In this document: positions 1 through 11,796 of the stretch, piece after piece
How positions within the stretch are numbered: the first letter of the stretch is position 1
How the letters are laid out: every line of letters starts with the position of its first letter
Origin: Calendula officinalis
Lineage: Eukaryota > Streptophyta > Magnoliopsida > Asterales > Asteraceae
Assembly (NCBI GenBank): GCA_963853835.1
Contig: OY970822.1
Span: forward strand, 85,727,135-85,791,134
Length of the DNA: 64,000 nt
Direction of reading: 5' to 3'
Made by a program: the position numbers and the translations under genes
The notes under the pieces: generated by a model
What the model was told of the DNA's origin: nothing
What the model saw: the letters and a program-made list of their open reading frames with translations, nothing else
The model's database searches: none

Positions 1-1499
1 TCCAATAATTGGAAATTGGAATTGTGCGTATTCCTGAATTAGGGGAGAAATTGGGAAAGCAGTGGCCTTCAATCCAAATCTTTCTCCACTTTTTGCTCGT
101 TGTTTAAATTCTTTGGTTCTCTGAAAGGTCTTTCCTTTTTCAAGTTTGGTTGATCGGGTTGGATCGGTTACCTTTCCGGACTTGCCCTCTACATCGTATT
201 TATATAAAAATATAATAATTACCTTTCCAAGATAAACACACCAACAGAATTACAGAAAGATGTATTTAACGACTATGTTTTATCAACAGATTTTTCGTGT
301 TTTTAGTTATTAAAAAATGCATTCAAATAAAAATACTAAGAAAAGTTGTTACTTTACTGGTTTTTCAAATATTAGTATAATTTTACTTTTAATTTTAGTT
401 TTGTTAGAACATGTGTCTGTCTGTCTCTCTTTCACGATGTGACCAAATATCGACACCTCATTTCTTCATTTTTCCATTGATTTAATTGCTTAGGTGACCA
501 AACTTCCTGTGAAATAGGTGTTTGTTTGTATTATGCGTATATATATTATGCTTTATGTTTTGATGATAAATTATGTGAGTTTGGTCACCACTTATTAGAA
601 AAACTTTAATGATTTCGTTTGTTTGGAATTCTCTGAAGTCGTTTGTATCTCTATCAATATTTTATCGGTACTAACGAAATCCGAATAATATCAGAGATCA
701 TAAGAACAGAGAATCTTGAGTGTTTTAGTTTTTTGTTCTAAATTTTATATGACCAAAAATGATATTAACTCTTTCATGCAAAACCACTGAAAACTGCCAA
801 AGGTAGCTCCAAAAAATGCTCAAAAACACCCAAAAACGGGTCTGATTCGGGACAGATTCGACGGATTGGAAAACCGGGTTTTAAATCTAAATTTGAATTT
901 TCTATGCGTTTTCTGTAAAACAATATTAAAACAAATAAAATATTAAAACAAATAAAAAGTTGCGCACTACCACACCCCTTACTCTTAAAAAAAATTAGTT
1001 ATCTTACAAAGTATTGATTCTAATCGTTGATCAATTTATGACATTCTTACTTCCTTGGTGACAAATTTGACATTGTAATAAACAAATTACTATAAATATT
1101 TTATATGATAATATAAAGTATTTTTATGATGTGTAATAAATGAAAATAATACAATAAAAATACCAAGTTGATTATTTAGCCAAAATAAAATCCAGCGGTG
1201 ATCTCCATCCAAAACAAGAGAGTAAAGACAGTGCAATTTACCCCGCCGATGATGCCAACTTTGCAATAGTCCTTCTCTACGTTCCGATTAAAGAACCCTC
1301 AAAAAAGTCCCACACAATTCTCTCTCGATCCAACAAACCCTAAACCCTTTGTGCCAGATCTTCTGTTCTCCATAACAGATCAACTCGCTACATCATATGA
1401 ATTCGATTACTTTTGCACTTCATTTATACACTTATATTAGATCCTACAATTCGATTATCGCAATTTGTTAATTCTGATTCCTCTTAATTTGGGGAATAA
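1..1499. other. Upstream intergenic region and 5' leader of the EH-domain gene
   Basis: No coding region recognised in the first 1.2 kb, which is AT-rich. From about 1290 the sequence becomes CT-rich and carries a telo-box-like AAACCCTAAACCC (1335-1347), common near transcription starts of plant housekeeping genes. The 5' untranslated leader of the next gene probably lies within 1300-1499. Confidence 0.5.
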
Positions 1500-4400
1500 A
1501 TGGCGGCTGGGGCACCGAATATGGATCAATTTGAAGTATACTTCAAGAGAGCAGATTTGGATCAAGACGGTCGGATTAGTGGTGCTGAAGCCGTTTCCTT
1601 CTTTAAAGCCTCTGGTTTACCTACGCCAGTTCTCGCCCAGGTTACTATTTTTTTTGTGTAATTACGGCTGTCTTGCTCGTACTGTTAGAATTTTGTATTA
1701 TCTGAGGCTAATTTGAACTTTGATGTCTTTTGTTGAACAAAAAATGTTTTAACTTGGATCAATGAAAACATATAGGTTTGTAAAATGTTATCAGCTATCG
1801 GTGAAATGTGGTTTTTGTGTGAAATGTGGTTTTTGTATATCTAACCATCCATAGGTGTTTGTTTGAGCTGAATTTCTGGTTTATTATGTCTCTTATACAT
1901 AAACCTACTTGTATTACAAATCTAGATAACGTCTTATAGTAGCAGGATGTATAATTACGATAATTTGATTGGCAATTATTGTGAATGTTGCTCCTCTCAA
2001 GTTAATTGCTACTTTAATTAGTACATTTAGTCAATTACAATGTTTAGTTAAATGGAAATGTAGATTCTGCATGTGTGCATATTTGTATCATAGATTTGAA
2101 TTACTAAATTGTTTATATGGCCTGCTGACTAAAAAAAAACAACATTAAGTAAATTTACTTAAGGCTTTGTTATTAACAAATTCTAATAAATATATGATGT
2201 AGATATGGACGTATGCTGATCAAAATCGAACCGGTTTTCTTGGGAGACCAGAGTTTTACAATGCTCTTAAACTTGTAACAGTTGCACAAAGTAAAAGAGA
2301 TCTCACTCCAGCTTTAGTCAAAACAGCATTATATGGGCCTGCATCTACCAAGATTCCTGCTCCACAAATAAATATGGCAGTATTACAAACTCCTAATTCA
2401 AACTTAAATGCGGGCCCACAGGCCCATAATAATACTCCTGCAGCTTCTCATAGTACGGGTATGAGGGGCCCACAGGTCTTTCCACCTCAACAAAGTCAAA
2501 ACATTAGGCCACACACTTTGCAAGGAGCCAATCACGGACTGCCAGCTGGACAAACAGAGGGATCAAATCCTCCTCCTTCAACTTCAAGCCTTTTTAATGA
2601 ATCTACACCAAACGTTCGAACTTTTTCTGCAAGTGGGCCCGGACCCAAAGATTCTAGCAGTTCTGTTGCAGGAAATGGGTTTGTGCCTACATCTGGTGGG
2701 ACCCAGTTTTCCAATAAGTCATCCCAATTTTCCCAAATCAATATTGCCCAACAACCAACTGCTGGTCAAAATCAACAAGTTCAGTCAACTATGAGATACA
2801 ATCAGCACATTCCTGTTCAGAATTCCTCTATTCCTTCTAATCAATCTTTGCAACCTTGGCCAAAAATGACACAATTTGATGTCCAAAAGTACACTAAGGT
2901 ATTTGTTGAAGTAGATACAGATAAAGATGGAAAAATTACAGGTGAACAAGCCCGTACTCTGTTCTTAAGTTGGAAATTACCAAGAGGTAAATATAAATTT
3001 ACAATTAATTTATCTATTTATAGTTTCTTAATGTGTTTATATACAATCTAGTCATTAAATCATGCTTAATTTTGTATTACAGATATCTTAAAGCAAGTAT
3101 GGGAGTTATCTGATCAAGACAATGACAGCATGCTTTCTTTAAAAGAATTTTGTATTGCTCTGTACCTTATGGAGCGGTACAGGGAAAACCGTCCTCTTCC
3201 TAAGGTGCTGCCACCTGGCATTATATTTGAGGGCCCGCCATTTCCTCCATCAGGTCAACCATATGGCCCTCCAGGTAGATGCTAACATTTGTGTTTCTTG
3301 TCAAGTTTTTAAACGCTATATTGACAAAATCAAATCTTTTTTATGGCTTAGGTGTCCAACAAGGGTACAGGATGACAGCTCAGCGCCAGGTCAGCAATGC
3401 TGCAGCTAGGCCACCTCGTCCTGTTCCTGTTCCTTTAGATGAAGATGTGCAGCCTAGACAGCAAAAAGCTAAAGTTCCTGTGCTTGAGAAGCATTTAGTG
3501 GACCAACTTAGTAATGAGGAACAAAGTTTGTTGAATTCAAAGTTTCAGGAGGCAACAGAGGCAGATAAAAAGGTGAAAACAAATAATTCCAATTAATTAT
3601 GTATTACAGTTAATTTGTAACTTTAATCTTACATCTTCCAAGTTTCATAAAACACTAAAAAAATCATATTTGAAATATATCACCGATTGATTGGTATTTA
3701 TCTAATACTTAAATTGTAACTAGATTATCCATCAAGGTATATTTGATTTATATATTGAATTTACATTGAATAATACGAGTATTTTAGTGTTTTAAAAGGC
3801 CATGAATGTGATAACCATTTTATGAAATTTATAAGGATATATATGAAATTAGAGGGAAAAAAGATAAGAAATTTGCTATGACAATTGATAAAAACACATT
3901 TATGATTGTTTTGGTGGGTCAGGTTGGTGAACTTGAAAAAGAGATATTAGAAGCTAAACAAAAGATTGAGTTTTACAGGACCAAGATGCAGGAAATTGTA
4001 AGATGTCTCTTTTTGTCAAGCCATTTATTTATTTTTTGTTATTTTTTTAACTATTGAATGAATGATCTAGTTGTACAAGCTTTTGTTTAACAAATACACA
4101 CTTTTTGTTTTATGTTGTGTCAGATTTTGTACAAGAGCCGGTGCGATACTCGATTAAATGAGATTACAGAAAGGGTTTCTGCTGATAAAAAAGAGGTATT
4201 TATATTTTTCATTTAATTGCTGTTTTGTGGTGAGTAGACAGACTCAACAACTTGTTTTCTAGGTTGATTTATTGTCCAAGAAATATGAAGAAAAATACAA
4301 GCAGTCTGGAGACGTAGCTTCAAAATTGTCAATTGAGGAGGCCACTTTTCGTGATATTCAGGTTTTTACTAATTATCTTCTTTTATTTAACTAATTATAT

Positions 4401-6558
4401 AAACTTGTTGCCTCTTTCTAAAATTCATTACCTACCAATTTTCTTATCATGTTTAGGAAAAAAAGATGGAGCTCTACCGAGCAATTGTGAAGCTAGACCA
4501 GGATGGAAATGGAAAACCTGATGAAATTCAGGTTTTTTTTATGCTCCTTAATTAAGGATTGCTATTGTTATTTACTCACTTATTTGCAAATTATAGTAAC
4601 TACATATTACTTAATTGTTAGGTTAAAGTTGATCAAATTCAAGCTGATCTTGAAGAACAAATAAAATCCTTAAATGAACGCTGCAAAATGTATGGATTAC
4701 GTGGGAAACCAACATTGCTGGTTGAGCTGCCTTTTGGTAATATCATTTTATTTTCCACTTTTTGCAATTTAATTTCTTTACTTTGGTGTTGAGTACACAA
4801 GCATGTGTGATATTAATTTTATTATAAATTGATTTGTCTTTTTTTTTTTAATTTAACTTAGCTATTCAAAAGTTAAGTTTTGGTTGTTAAAATCTATGTA
4901 TGGTGCATTAATTATTTATATTTTTTGTAAAATTGTTCAGGCTGGCAAGTTGGCATTCAAGAAGGTGCAGCTGATTGGGATGAAGATTGGGATAAATTTG
5001 AAGATGAAGGTAAACAAAGTACCAAAATGACCTTAATATCACTTTGATAAAAACTGAGATATGTTTTTTTTGTTTGTATTATATGTTAAAGTAATGATAT
5101 ATTTTTACATCCTGATGAATTTGTATAACTTGCAGGATACACATTTGTGAAAGAACTCACACTTGATGTGCAAAACGTTATAGCTCCTCCAAAGCAAAAG
5201 TCGCCACCTGTTCAAAACAAGTCAACTGTCCAAGATGAAAAGTCAACTACAGTCCCATCAACGATCACTAACGATAAATCTGAAACAGAAAATGAAAAAA
5301 TTGAGCAACAAAAAGATATCAATAAATCTATAAAAACTCCACCTGATAGCCCTAATAGCATCAAATCAACTGACAGCCCATCTAAAACATTTCATGACAG
5401 CTCACCCCGTGCTGTAAACAATCCGAAGTGAGTCACTCAGTTTTTATCCAAAATAATATTGAATAATTTTAATTTCATGATTCGAAAATTGGTAACTTTT
5501 TTGTTTCAAATGGTGCAGTGAATCTATGTTCTTGGATGAAAGAAGATTTGATGAACCAGTGAAAGCTAAATTTGACAGTCATTATGATTCAGATGCTGGT
5601 TGGGATTTTACTGCTACAAATCACAAGGTATTTCAACTAAAATACTTTTACTTAATTTCCTTATAACATTTAGTTAATTATATTATTACTAAATATTTAA
5701 CACAATAAAACTAGACTTCGATTTACATAAAATATGCTATTACAAATTTCTCATTAATACATTCAAAATGAGGATAAAATTGTTGCATAAAATTTTATTA
5801 GTTTTAACATCCACTCATGATTGTCATTGAATAACTATTTCCATATAATTCATTAAATTTTTAAATAGGTAAAAAGTAGATATATAGTAAAATTTTGTTT
5901 TATTGAATTTATTATAAATTTAATCTTGTTTTTGCAGGATATGGATGAAGAGAGTTTACATGAAACTTCATTATTTGATAATTGGGGCCTAAACCCCATA
6001 AAAACCGAGATCCCAAAAAAGAGCACATTTGCATTCGATAATTCTGTACCAAGCACTCCTGCTTACAGTTACACCGGATCCCCACCCGCAAACAACTTGT
6101 TCCATAACTCGGGCCCGTTTGCTTCATCTTTTGATAATTCAGTTCCAAGCACACCCGCTTACAGTCAAACGGGCTCACCCAAACGCCCCTTTTCATCACT
6201 TTTTGCAGATTCAGTTCCAAGCACACCAATGTATCCCACCAATGATTCTCAAGATCATTCGTTCAATGACTTTTCCAGATTCGATTCCTTCAACAGCAGC
6301 AGCAATAACCCGGTTGACTCGTTTTCCAGATTCGATTCGTTTCGAAGTAGTGCTGATTCTGATTTCGGGCACTCGCTGTTCCAGCCTCGGGATTCTTTCT
6401 CCAGGTTTGATTCTATGAAAAGTAGTGCTAATGAATCATCTCATGGGTTTTCGTCCTTTGATGATGTGGACCCGTTTGGGTCGCGTGACCCGTTTAGGAG
6501 TTCGGTGGAGAGTGAAACACCGAGGAGAGATTCGGTAGATGGTTGGAAGGCGTTTTAG
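1500..6558 (+). CDS. EH-domain endocytic adaptor, AtEH1/Pan1-like (13 exons)
   Basis: Predicted 954-aa protein from 13 coding exons: 1500-1640, 2203-2986, 3083-3274, 3352-3572, 3923-3997, 4124-4195, 4263-4361, 4457-4531, 4622-4736, 4941-5009, 5136-5427, 5519-5627 and 5938-6558. All junctions are GT/AG and phases add up without a break. The first EH domain (about residues 8-95) has the EF-hand-like loop DLDQDGRISG. A Q/P/S-rich linker follows, then a second EH domain with DTDKDGKITG and WELSDQDNDSMLSLKEF. The middle is a coiled coil (EKHLVDQLSNEEQ onward). The C-terminus has repeated FSRFDSF units, three NSVPSTP/DSVPSTP units and DPF motifs (DVDPFGSRDPF) of the sort that bind AP-2 appendages. 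In this family such proteins are subunits of the TPLATE complex in clathrin-mediated endocytosis at the plasma membrane and in autophagy. The length is close to Arabidopsis AtEH1 (about 1,000 aa). The gene looks functional. Confidence 0.92.
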
Positions 6559-7184
6559 ATTTTGAATGTAGGCGTTTGATGTTGGATGTGTGGGGTGATG
6601 AGTTTGGGGTTGTGATTCTTTCTTGCTATATATAGATATATATACATATGTATGTATATATTCGATTGATGTTTTCTTGGCATATATGTAAGACATAAGC
6701 TCATGCTTATGGATGGGCATTGCTTTTCCTGTACAATAGTATTTTCCATGAATTGCATATTTGAAAAGAGTTATTATTGTACTTTGGTCACAACAAGACG
6801 TATGTTTTTCTAAAAAAGTACAACATTTCTTTCTTTTTCTTCTCGAGCATTTTCCTATAAACGTTGACATATAACGTTGTCTTGTTAAAGGATGATATGC
6901 GAATTAATGCCGAAGTCGTACTTATTAAACTATCATACTTGACCTTTTGTTAACAGTTACACCACGCCACTAGATTATTATTTTATTGTTTATTTTTGAC
7001 AAATTTCGACCTATTTGCTGATGCATGAATCGGTTTGGGTTATATTGGTCTCAACGGGTACAATGGGTCCAACAAAACCAAGCTTTAAAAGAATGATGAT
7101 GCTTGTTGTTACTAGTTACTAAAGAAAACCTCCTAATCCTTTAATCAGGCGATAAGAATCCAGAGGGGAAAAACCTTCATCCAT
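6559..7184. other. 3' flank of the EH gene, intergenic
   Basis: The first roughly 300 bases are probably 3' untranslated sequence, with TA-rich tracts (6630-6670). Nothing else recognised. Confidence 0.4.
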
Positions 7185-7450
7185 TTAAATTCGTTTCGTG
7201 TAAAACAAACACGATCCATTTAAATTTGTGTCGTGTAAAACAAACATGAAGTCGTGTTCGGGTTCATCAATTAATATGTAATGGACACGATAGTTATGAT
7301 TTTGGGAATATTAAAAAATTTATGTTATATTTTTTTCGTGTTTATCATTTTTTAATTGGGTAGTGTTCGTGTAGCAAAATAAAACACGGATTCGTGTTGT
7401 GTCGTTTTAGTGTTGGGAAATACTAGTTAATGTCATATCATTTTACCCAA
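7185..7450 (+). repeat. Dispersed repeat, copy 1 (cgtgt-rich family)
   Basis: This stretch, rich in gtcgtgt/acacgaa words, matches in inverse orientation the sequence in the last intron of the glutamate receptor gene (17735-18095). Shared pieces include GACACGATAGTTAT and the preceding TCGGGTTC block. It is a dispersed non-coding repeat, probably a MITE. I did not find clear ends or a target duplication. Confidence 0.6.
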
Positions 7451-8040
7451 AAACACAAACACAAATGTACCATTTGACAACCCTACATTTAAGCAATCAC
7501 AAGTAATGGAAGGCCCAATTGAAAGCCATGTCGATAAATAGCTTAATTGCTTTCCAATTAATTGTCGTGTGGTCATTTAGCTTCTAAATTTGTAACATGT
7601 GGCAATCACACATCTTCACTTAATAGAATGTATCTTCCCCTATATATGCACTTACATATACATATGACTTTTGTTTGCCAACTCACCCCAACACTGCATT
7701 CTCATTGGCTCTTTATGCCACGTGTAATTCACATATTGGTGGACGCAAAGGGTATTTTAGGAACACAAATTACATGTCAGCTTCCACCCTACGTTCCGTT
7801 CCTTTATGACTGCTTTTCAAATTTGGTTATCCCCTTTACGTGCCCTAATTCTCGAACTTCAAACGCCGCAATCGTCCTCTCCGATGCCCGTTCGACGCAG
7901 ATGAAAGGGGTTCCCAAATCGAAATCGCCAATCGACTACTTGACGAAATCGCCAATCGCTTCTCCAAATCGAAATTGCCAATCGCCAATCTCCATGGTCT
8001 CTGCTACATGACGAAATCTCAATGGTCTCCGCTCTTTAAC

Positions 8041-8177
8041 GAAATCTCCATCGTAGCATATTTTCTCTGTTTCTATATCGCACATTTATACACCTGTTAC
8101 TTTCACTAATGAAATCTCCATCGTAGCATCTTTTCTCTGTTTCTATCTCACACATTTACACACCTGTTACTTTCACT
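8041..8177 (+). repeat. Two-copy 70-bp tandem duplication
   Basis: Two nearly identical units of about 70 bp begin at 8041 and 8111 (GAAATCTCCATCGTAGCAT...). They lie just upstream of the thiolase fragments, possibly inside the Helitron-like block. Confidence 0.75.
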
Positions 8178-8492
8178 GCACTCCAAATCAGAAGGTATGT
8201 TTGTATTGCTTTAGCTCGTGTGTAAAATTAGGGGTCATGTCGGATTGTAAACTATTTTAGATGTATCGTATCATCTAAATTTCATATTTTAATGATTTAT
8301 GTGTTGCGTGATATTTTTGTTGAATAATGAGTACAATTGTCAAAATTGTAACGAATTAACATGTGTTAATGATGCTGCATTTGTATTTTGTATTCTGAAA
8401 TTTTATTTCGAAGTTGAATCAACCTAGAGGTATTTTTATTATTTATACAAGAAGTTTATTTTGGAAATGTTGTTAATGCAAATTTGGGGCAG

Positions 8493-8830
8493 GGTCCTAC
8501 CAGACAAGCAGCATTAGATGCAGGAATTCCAAATACAGTTGTCAGCACTTCTGTTAACAAAGTTTGTGCAATTGTGCATCAGGAACTAAAGGCGAGTCAA
8601 CTGTTTTTGTGACTGTAGAGTTGATTTTTCAACAATTGTTGACATGGATGACGATTTGGAAAGGTAAAATTTAGTTGCCACTAACCTATATCATGATGAA
8701 TTTGTTATCTCTTTTTATGTATTTATTTTATGTTTTTCAGTTTGATTATGCTAAATTGAGGAAGCTTAGACCGGCTTCCAAGGAGAATGGTGGTAGTGTC
8801 ACTGCTGGAAATTCATCTGGTATAAAAGTA
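8493..8830 (+). pseudogene. Acetyl-CoA acetyltransferase (thiolase) gene fragments
   Basis: Three separated pieces match cytosolic acetoacetyl-CoA thiolase. At 8493-8592: QAALDAGIPNTVVSTSVNKVCA, preceded by AG; the following motif that should hold the reactive cysteine context is changed (AIVHQELKA). At about 8620-8663: STIVDMDDDLE, followed by GT. At 8741-8825: FDYAKLRKLRPASKENGGSV followed by TAGNSSG, after an AG. The central exons between pieces one and two are missing, and after TAGNSSG the frame runs into unrelated sequence. Intron remnants remain, so this is copied genomic DNA rather than a retrocopy. The functional enzyme condenses two acetyl-CoA in the mevalonate pathway; this copy cannot. 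It probably travelled inside the Helitron-like element ending at 10061. Confidence 0.75.
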
Positions 8831-9295
8831 ACTCGAGCGTTCATTGAATTTTTGACGAGTCGAGCTCGAGTGGCTCACGGCTCACTTACTAGATTGTAGC
8901 TATGTATAAGGTGGTGTGAATATTATAAAAACCAAATATGCACATCATAAATCATCTTAATAATGTGCTTGATATAATATATTATTTTTAAACACTGGTA
9001 TTTGCGCAAAATAGAGACCTCAAATAGCTTTCAACAGTTATCTGATGTTTTTGGCGGCCTCCGGAGGTGGTCGGAGGCGATCGGTGTGTCGGTGGTGGGT
9101 GTAAGAGAGGGGTGGGTGATGCGTCATATTTTATTCGGTAGGAAAATGAGTGTGATGTGATATATTCGTATCACCATTATGGTATTACAGCCCATTCGTT
9201 GTAAAATCCTTTTTTGATGAATTCTGAAATCAATTGAATAGTCATTTTTAATTGAATCAAAAACGAATTTGTTTCAATCGCATACGGGTTAATGC

Positions 9296-9780
9296 CTACA
9301 CCAGATGGTTAATGGCTACACCAGATGGTTCATATGCACTACGCGGTGATACAGTTGCGATTTTGAAACCGAATAAGTATGTTAAAAAAGACTTTTTTTT
9401 CTGCATAATTGATTTTTTTTTCTTTTTCCTGAAAGGCTGCGTTTGAGAAGGAGATTGAAGGTATGTCTTTGCCCATTGTGCAAACAAGTGATGAAAGATG
9501 ATGTTCTCACAAGCAAATGTTGTTTCAAGAGTTTTTATGATAAATGTAAGTTTTTTTTTTTGTTTTTGGAATTATTACTCCATTGTATTTCAATTTTAAT
9601 GAAGAAATTACTTCACGTTCATTATATTATATCAGGATTCAGGTATACCAGTGCATCAAATTTGTTAGCCAGATGATCTATTGCCTAACAAAACACTGAG
9701 AGATACAATAGACCGAATACTCGAGTCAAATAACAGTAGTGTTGAAAATGTTGGTAGTGCTTTTCACCTTCAAGGTGTTA
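9296..9780 (+). pseudogene. PQT3-like (DWNN/RING) E3 ubiquitin ligase gene fragments
   Basis: Consecutive exon pieces resemble the middle of plant PQT3/MPE1-type proteins. They are PDGSYALRGDTVAILKPN (about 9305-9380), AAFEKEIEGMSLP (about 9436-9475), the zinc-finger stretch LCPLCKQVMKDDVLTSKCCF followed by KSFYDKC (9470-9546), and, after an intron, ADDLLPNKTLRDTIDRILES and the following NNSSVENVGSAF (about 9670-9770). The reading frame is not maintained between pieces and a stop follows each. Intact family members are nuclear E3 ligases that target PRMT4b or act in mRNA 3'-end processing; here only a relic remains. It is probably Helitron-captured. Confidence 0.72.
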
Positions 9781-10030
9781 AACTTTCTAAAGCCTATTAA
9801 CCATATTATTTCTAGCAATAACCGGTTGCCGCAAGCGGTCAACAACTTATTAACCAAATTATTTAAGATGATATCATAGTCTGATTCTGACTTTAGTTAG
9901 TCAAACTATCTTTCTTGAGGCCATTGACTATGAAATGTATAACCAAATATTTTTTTTATCATTTCAATAATATTTTCCTATATTCTTTTATATGTTATTG
10001 GCGTTGTTATGAGTTTTATCTCTTGAAGCT

Positions 10031-10061
10031 AGCCCGCCCATCGGGCGGGCTATGAAACTAG
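10031..10061 (+). other. Helitron 3' hairpin and CTAG end
   Basis: Nine-base-pair GC stem with a 3-base loop, six-base spacer, then CTAG followed by host T. Confidence 0.65.
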
Positions 10062-10492
10062 TAAAGATATATATCATAATATCATATCTATAATTTTGCT
10101 TGTACACTTCCAATTGATACAAGCAAGTATTGCAAATACAAGAAGTTGCCAATACAAACAAACAAGAATATCCATGACAAGTACACAAAATTGCTAAACA
10201 TACAAAACAAAAACAAAAACAAACTTCACCTTCATGCATTAAATCCTATGAATTCAATCATCTCTTAAGCCTTAGCTCAAATGACTCACAGTCATGAACC
10301 AAGCTCGAACCGAAAGTACATTTATTGTATAAATACCCCTTTCATATCCACAAACACACCATTGTTCTACACTTGGATCTTCATTCGATATTCGCAAGAA
10401 AAAAAACATCCCGACCAAAATTCATGTCATCAATCTCACCTTCTGTCTTCTTTTTCTTTATAACTTTGACGATAAAATGACCATTCTGTCCT

Positions 10493-11796
10493 TTAAGCTT
10501 TGGTTCCAAGAATCTCTAGCAAAGAAGTCCATGTTCCAATAATAGCAAAAAGCACACCAAACACAATAAAGGCTCCATCTTTGATCCACACAAACAGACC
10601 CACTTCATCTTTAAACACCATCAAATGAAACAAAGCAGGCAACACAAACCCTAACACAATGCAAACACTACTACCCACCAAAGACAAAAAATCAGCAAAA
10701 TTAGGCACCAAAAGAGCCACAAAAGTCACCACCAAAACCATACCCCATCTCACCCACAAACTATACCTCCCCCTTCACAAAACATCCTCTCAAATACTTC
10801 AAAAACAGGATTCATCATCAAAGGAAATGTCACAAAAAGATTTAAACAAAGACACAATTGAACCACACTACTCAACCATCCTTCCCCTAAATTTGTAGTA
10901 ATAATATCCTTTGTTTCATCACCAAATGCAAAATAACCAAACACACCAAAAGATGCAAACATTAAAGCAATAAAACCAATTGTTATACTCAAAATTTTCC
11001 CAAATTTGTTCTTGTTTTCCATTTCTGATTCCAATGGCAATACCATTCCGATTCCTTCAAACGCATAAACCGCTACACCGATTCCGTAAAAGAAAACCGA
11101 AAACCCGCCAAAAGCTTGTAAAATTGGTCTAGAATTTAAGTAAATCATTACTTCTTCTACCATAACTACACCCATGGCCCCAATATCTACCACGTCAGCG
11201 AAAATGCTTAAAGGGGCTAAATGTGTTAATGTTGGAACTGAATTCAACCCTAATTGGAATGGAAAACACGCCCAGATGTAAAATGTTTTGGCTGATAACC
11301 CTAGAATACTAGGGTTTGTGGAACTTGAGGTTGAAGTCAAATTGAAGATGTTGACTAATGTGTTTGAGACGAATATGAGGTAACTTACACAAAATCCAGC
11401 TTGTGAAAGAACAATCATGATGTCAACGGACGACCGGCCGATGGGACCGGCGACGACGAAGCCCAGGTCGCCGAAGGAATTGATTTTGGAAAATCCGTTG
11501 ATGGATTCGAGTTTCCGGCGGGTTTTGACGAGTAGCAACATGGTGTGGTTGGTGAAGTAAGCGACGGCGAATACGGTGAGGGCTCCGGTGAGGTATCCGG
11601 TGCGTTTGAAGGTGTACGGGAGGCCGAGAACGCCGGCGCCGACGATGGCGATGAAAACGTTGGCGAAAGTCTTGAATTGGGAGGAAAGATTTGGGGATTT
11701 TGAATTGAGAAGTGGGGTTGTGTCTCTGGGGAGGTTTAATACATGAGATGATGAACTTGCTTCTGAAGAATTCTTGTTATTTTCTTCAAATCCCAT
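10493..11796 (-). CDS. Vacuolar amino-acid transporter, AVT3-like, single exon with one frameshift
   Basis: The start codon at 11796 opens MGFEENNKNSSEA, then a hydrophilic tail and the first membrane segment (FANVFIAIVGAGVLGLPYTF), typical of the AAAP family AVT3 branch. About ten further hydrophobic segments follow, including IGRSSVDIMIVLSQAGFCVS and FFYGIGVAVYAFEGIGMVLP. The first frame runs 348 codons to a TGA at 10750. Family-like sequence continues without a gap in another frame (LWVRWGMVLVVTFVALLVPN then FADFLSLVGSSV) to the stop at 10493. The switch falls in a G5 run (plus-strand CCCCC near 10770-10776) in FCEGG. With the frame repaired the protein would be about 430 aa, the usual AVT3 length. 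Members export neutral amino acids from the vacuole. Either a base-count error in a homopolymer or a recent inactivating indel would explain it. No introns, as expected for AVT3 genes. Confidence 0.8.

Larger units (their letters stand above)
8493..10061 (+). mobile_element. Helitron-like element with captured gene pieces (3' end seen)
   Basis: A perfect hairpin AGCCCGCCC-atc-GGGCGGGCT (10031-10051) is followed six bases later by CTAG (10058-10061) and then T, the classical Helitron 3' terminus and insertion context. Upstream, in the same orientation, lie fragments of two unrelated genes (thiolase, PQT3-type RING) with introns partly kept, as is typical of Helitron capture. The 5' end (A followed by TC) was not identified; the start given is only the first captured piece, and the element may reach back to about 7.5 kb. 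Confidence 0.6.

Noticed and set aside
7562..8011. 149-aa plus-strand frame
   Set aside because: No recognisable domain, low-complexity His/Pro/Ser mix, no splice or leader context. It is probably chance openness within the Helitron-like block.
10750..10759. Programmed frameshifting in the AVT3-like gene
   Set aside because: No slippery heptamer plus structure is known for this family; a homopolymer indel is simpler.
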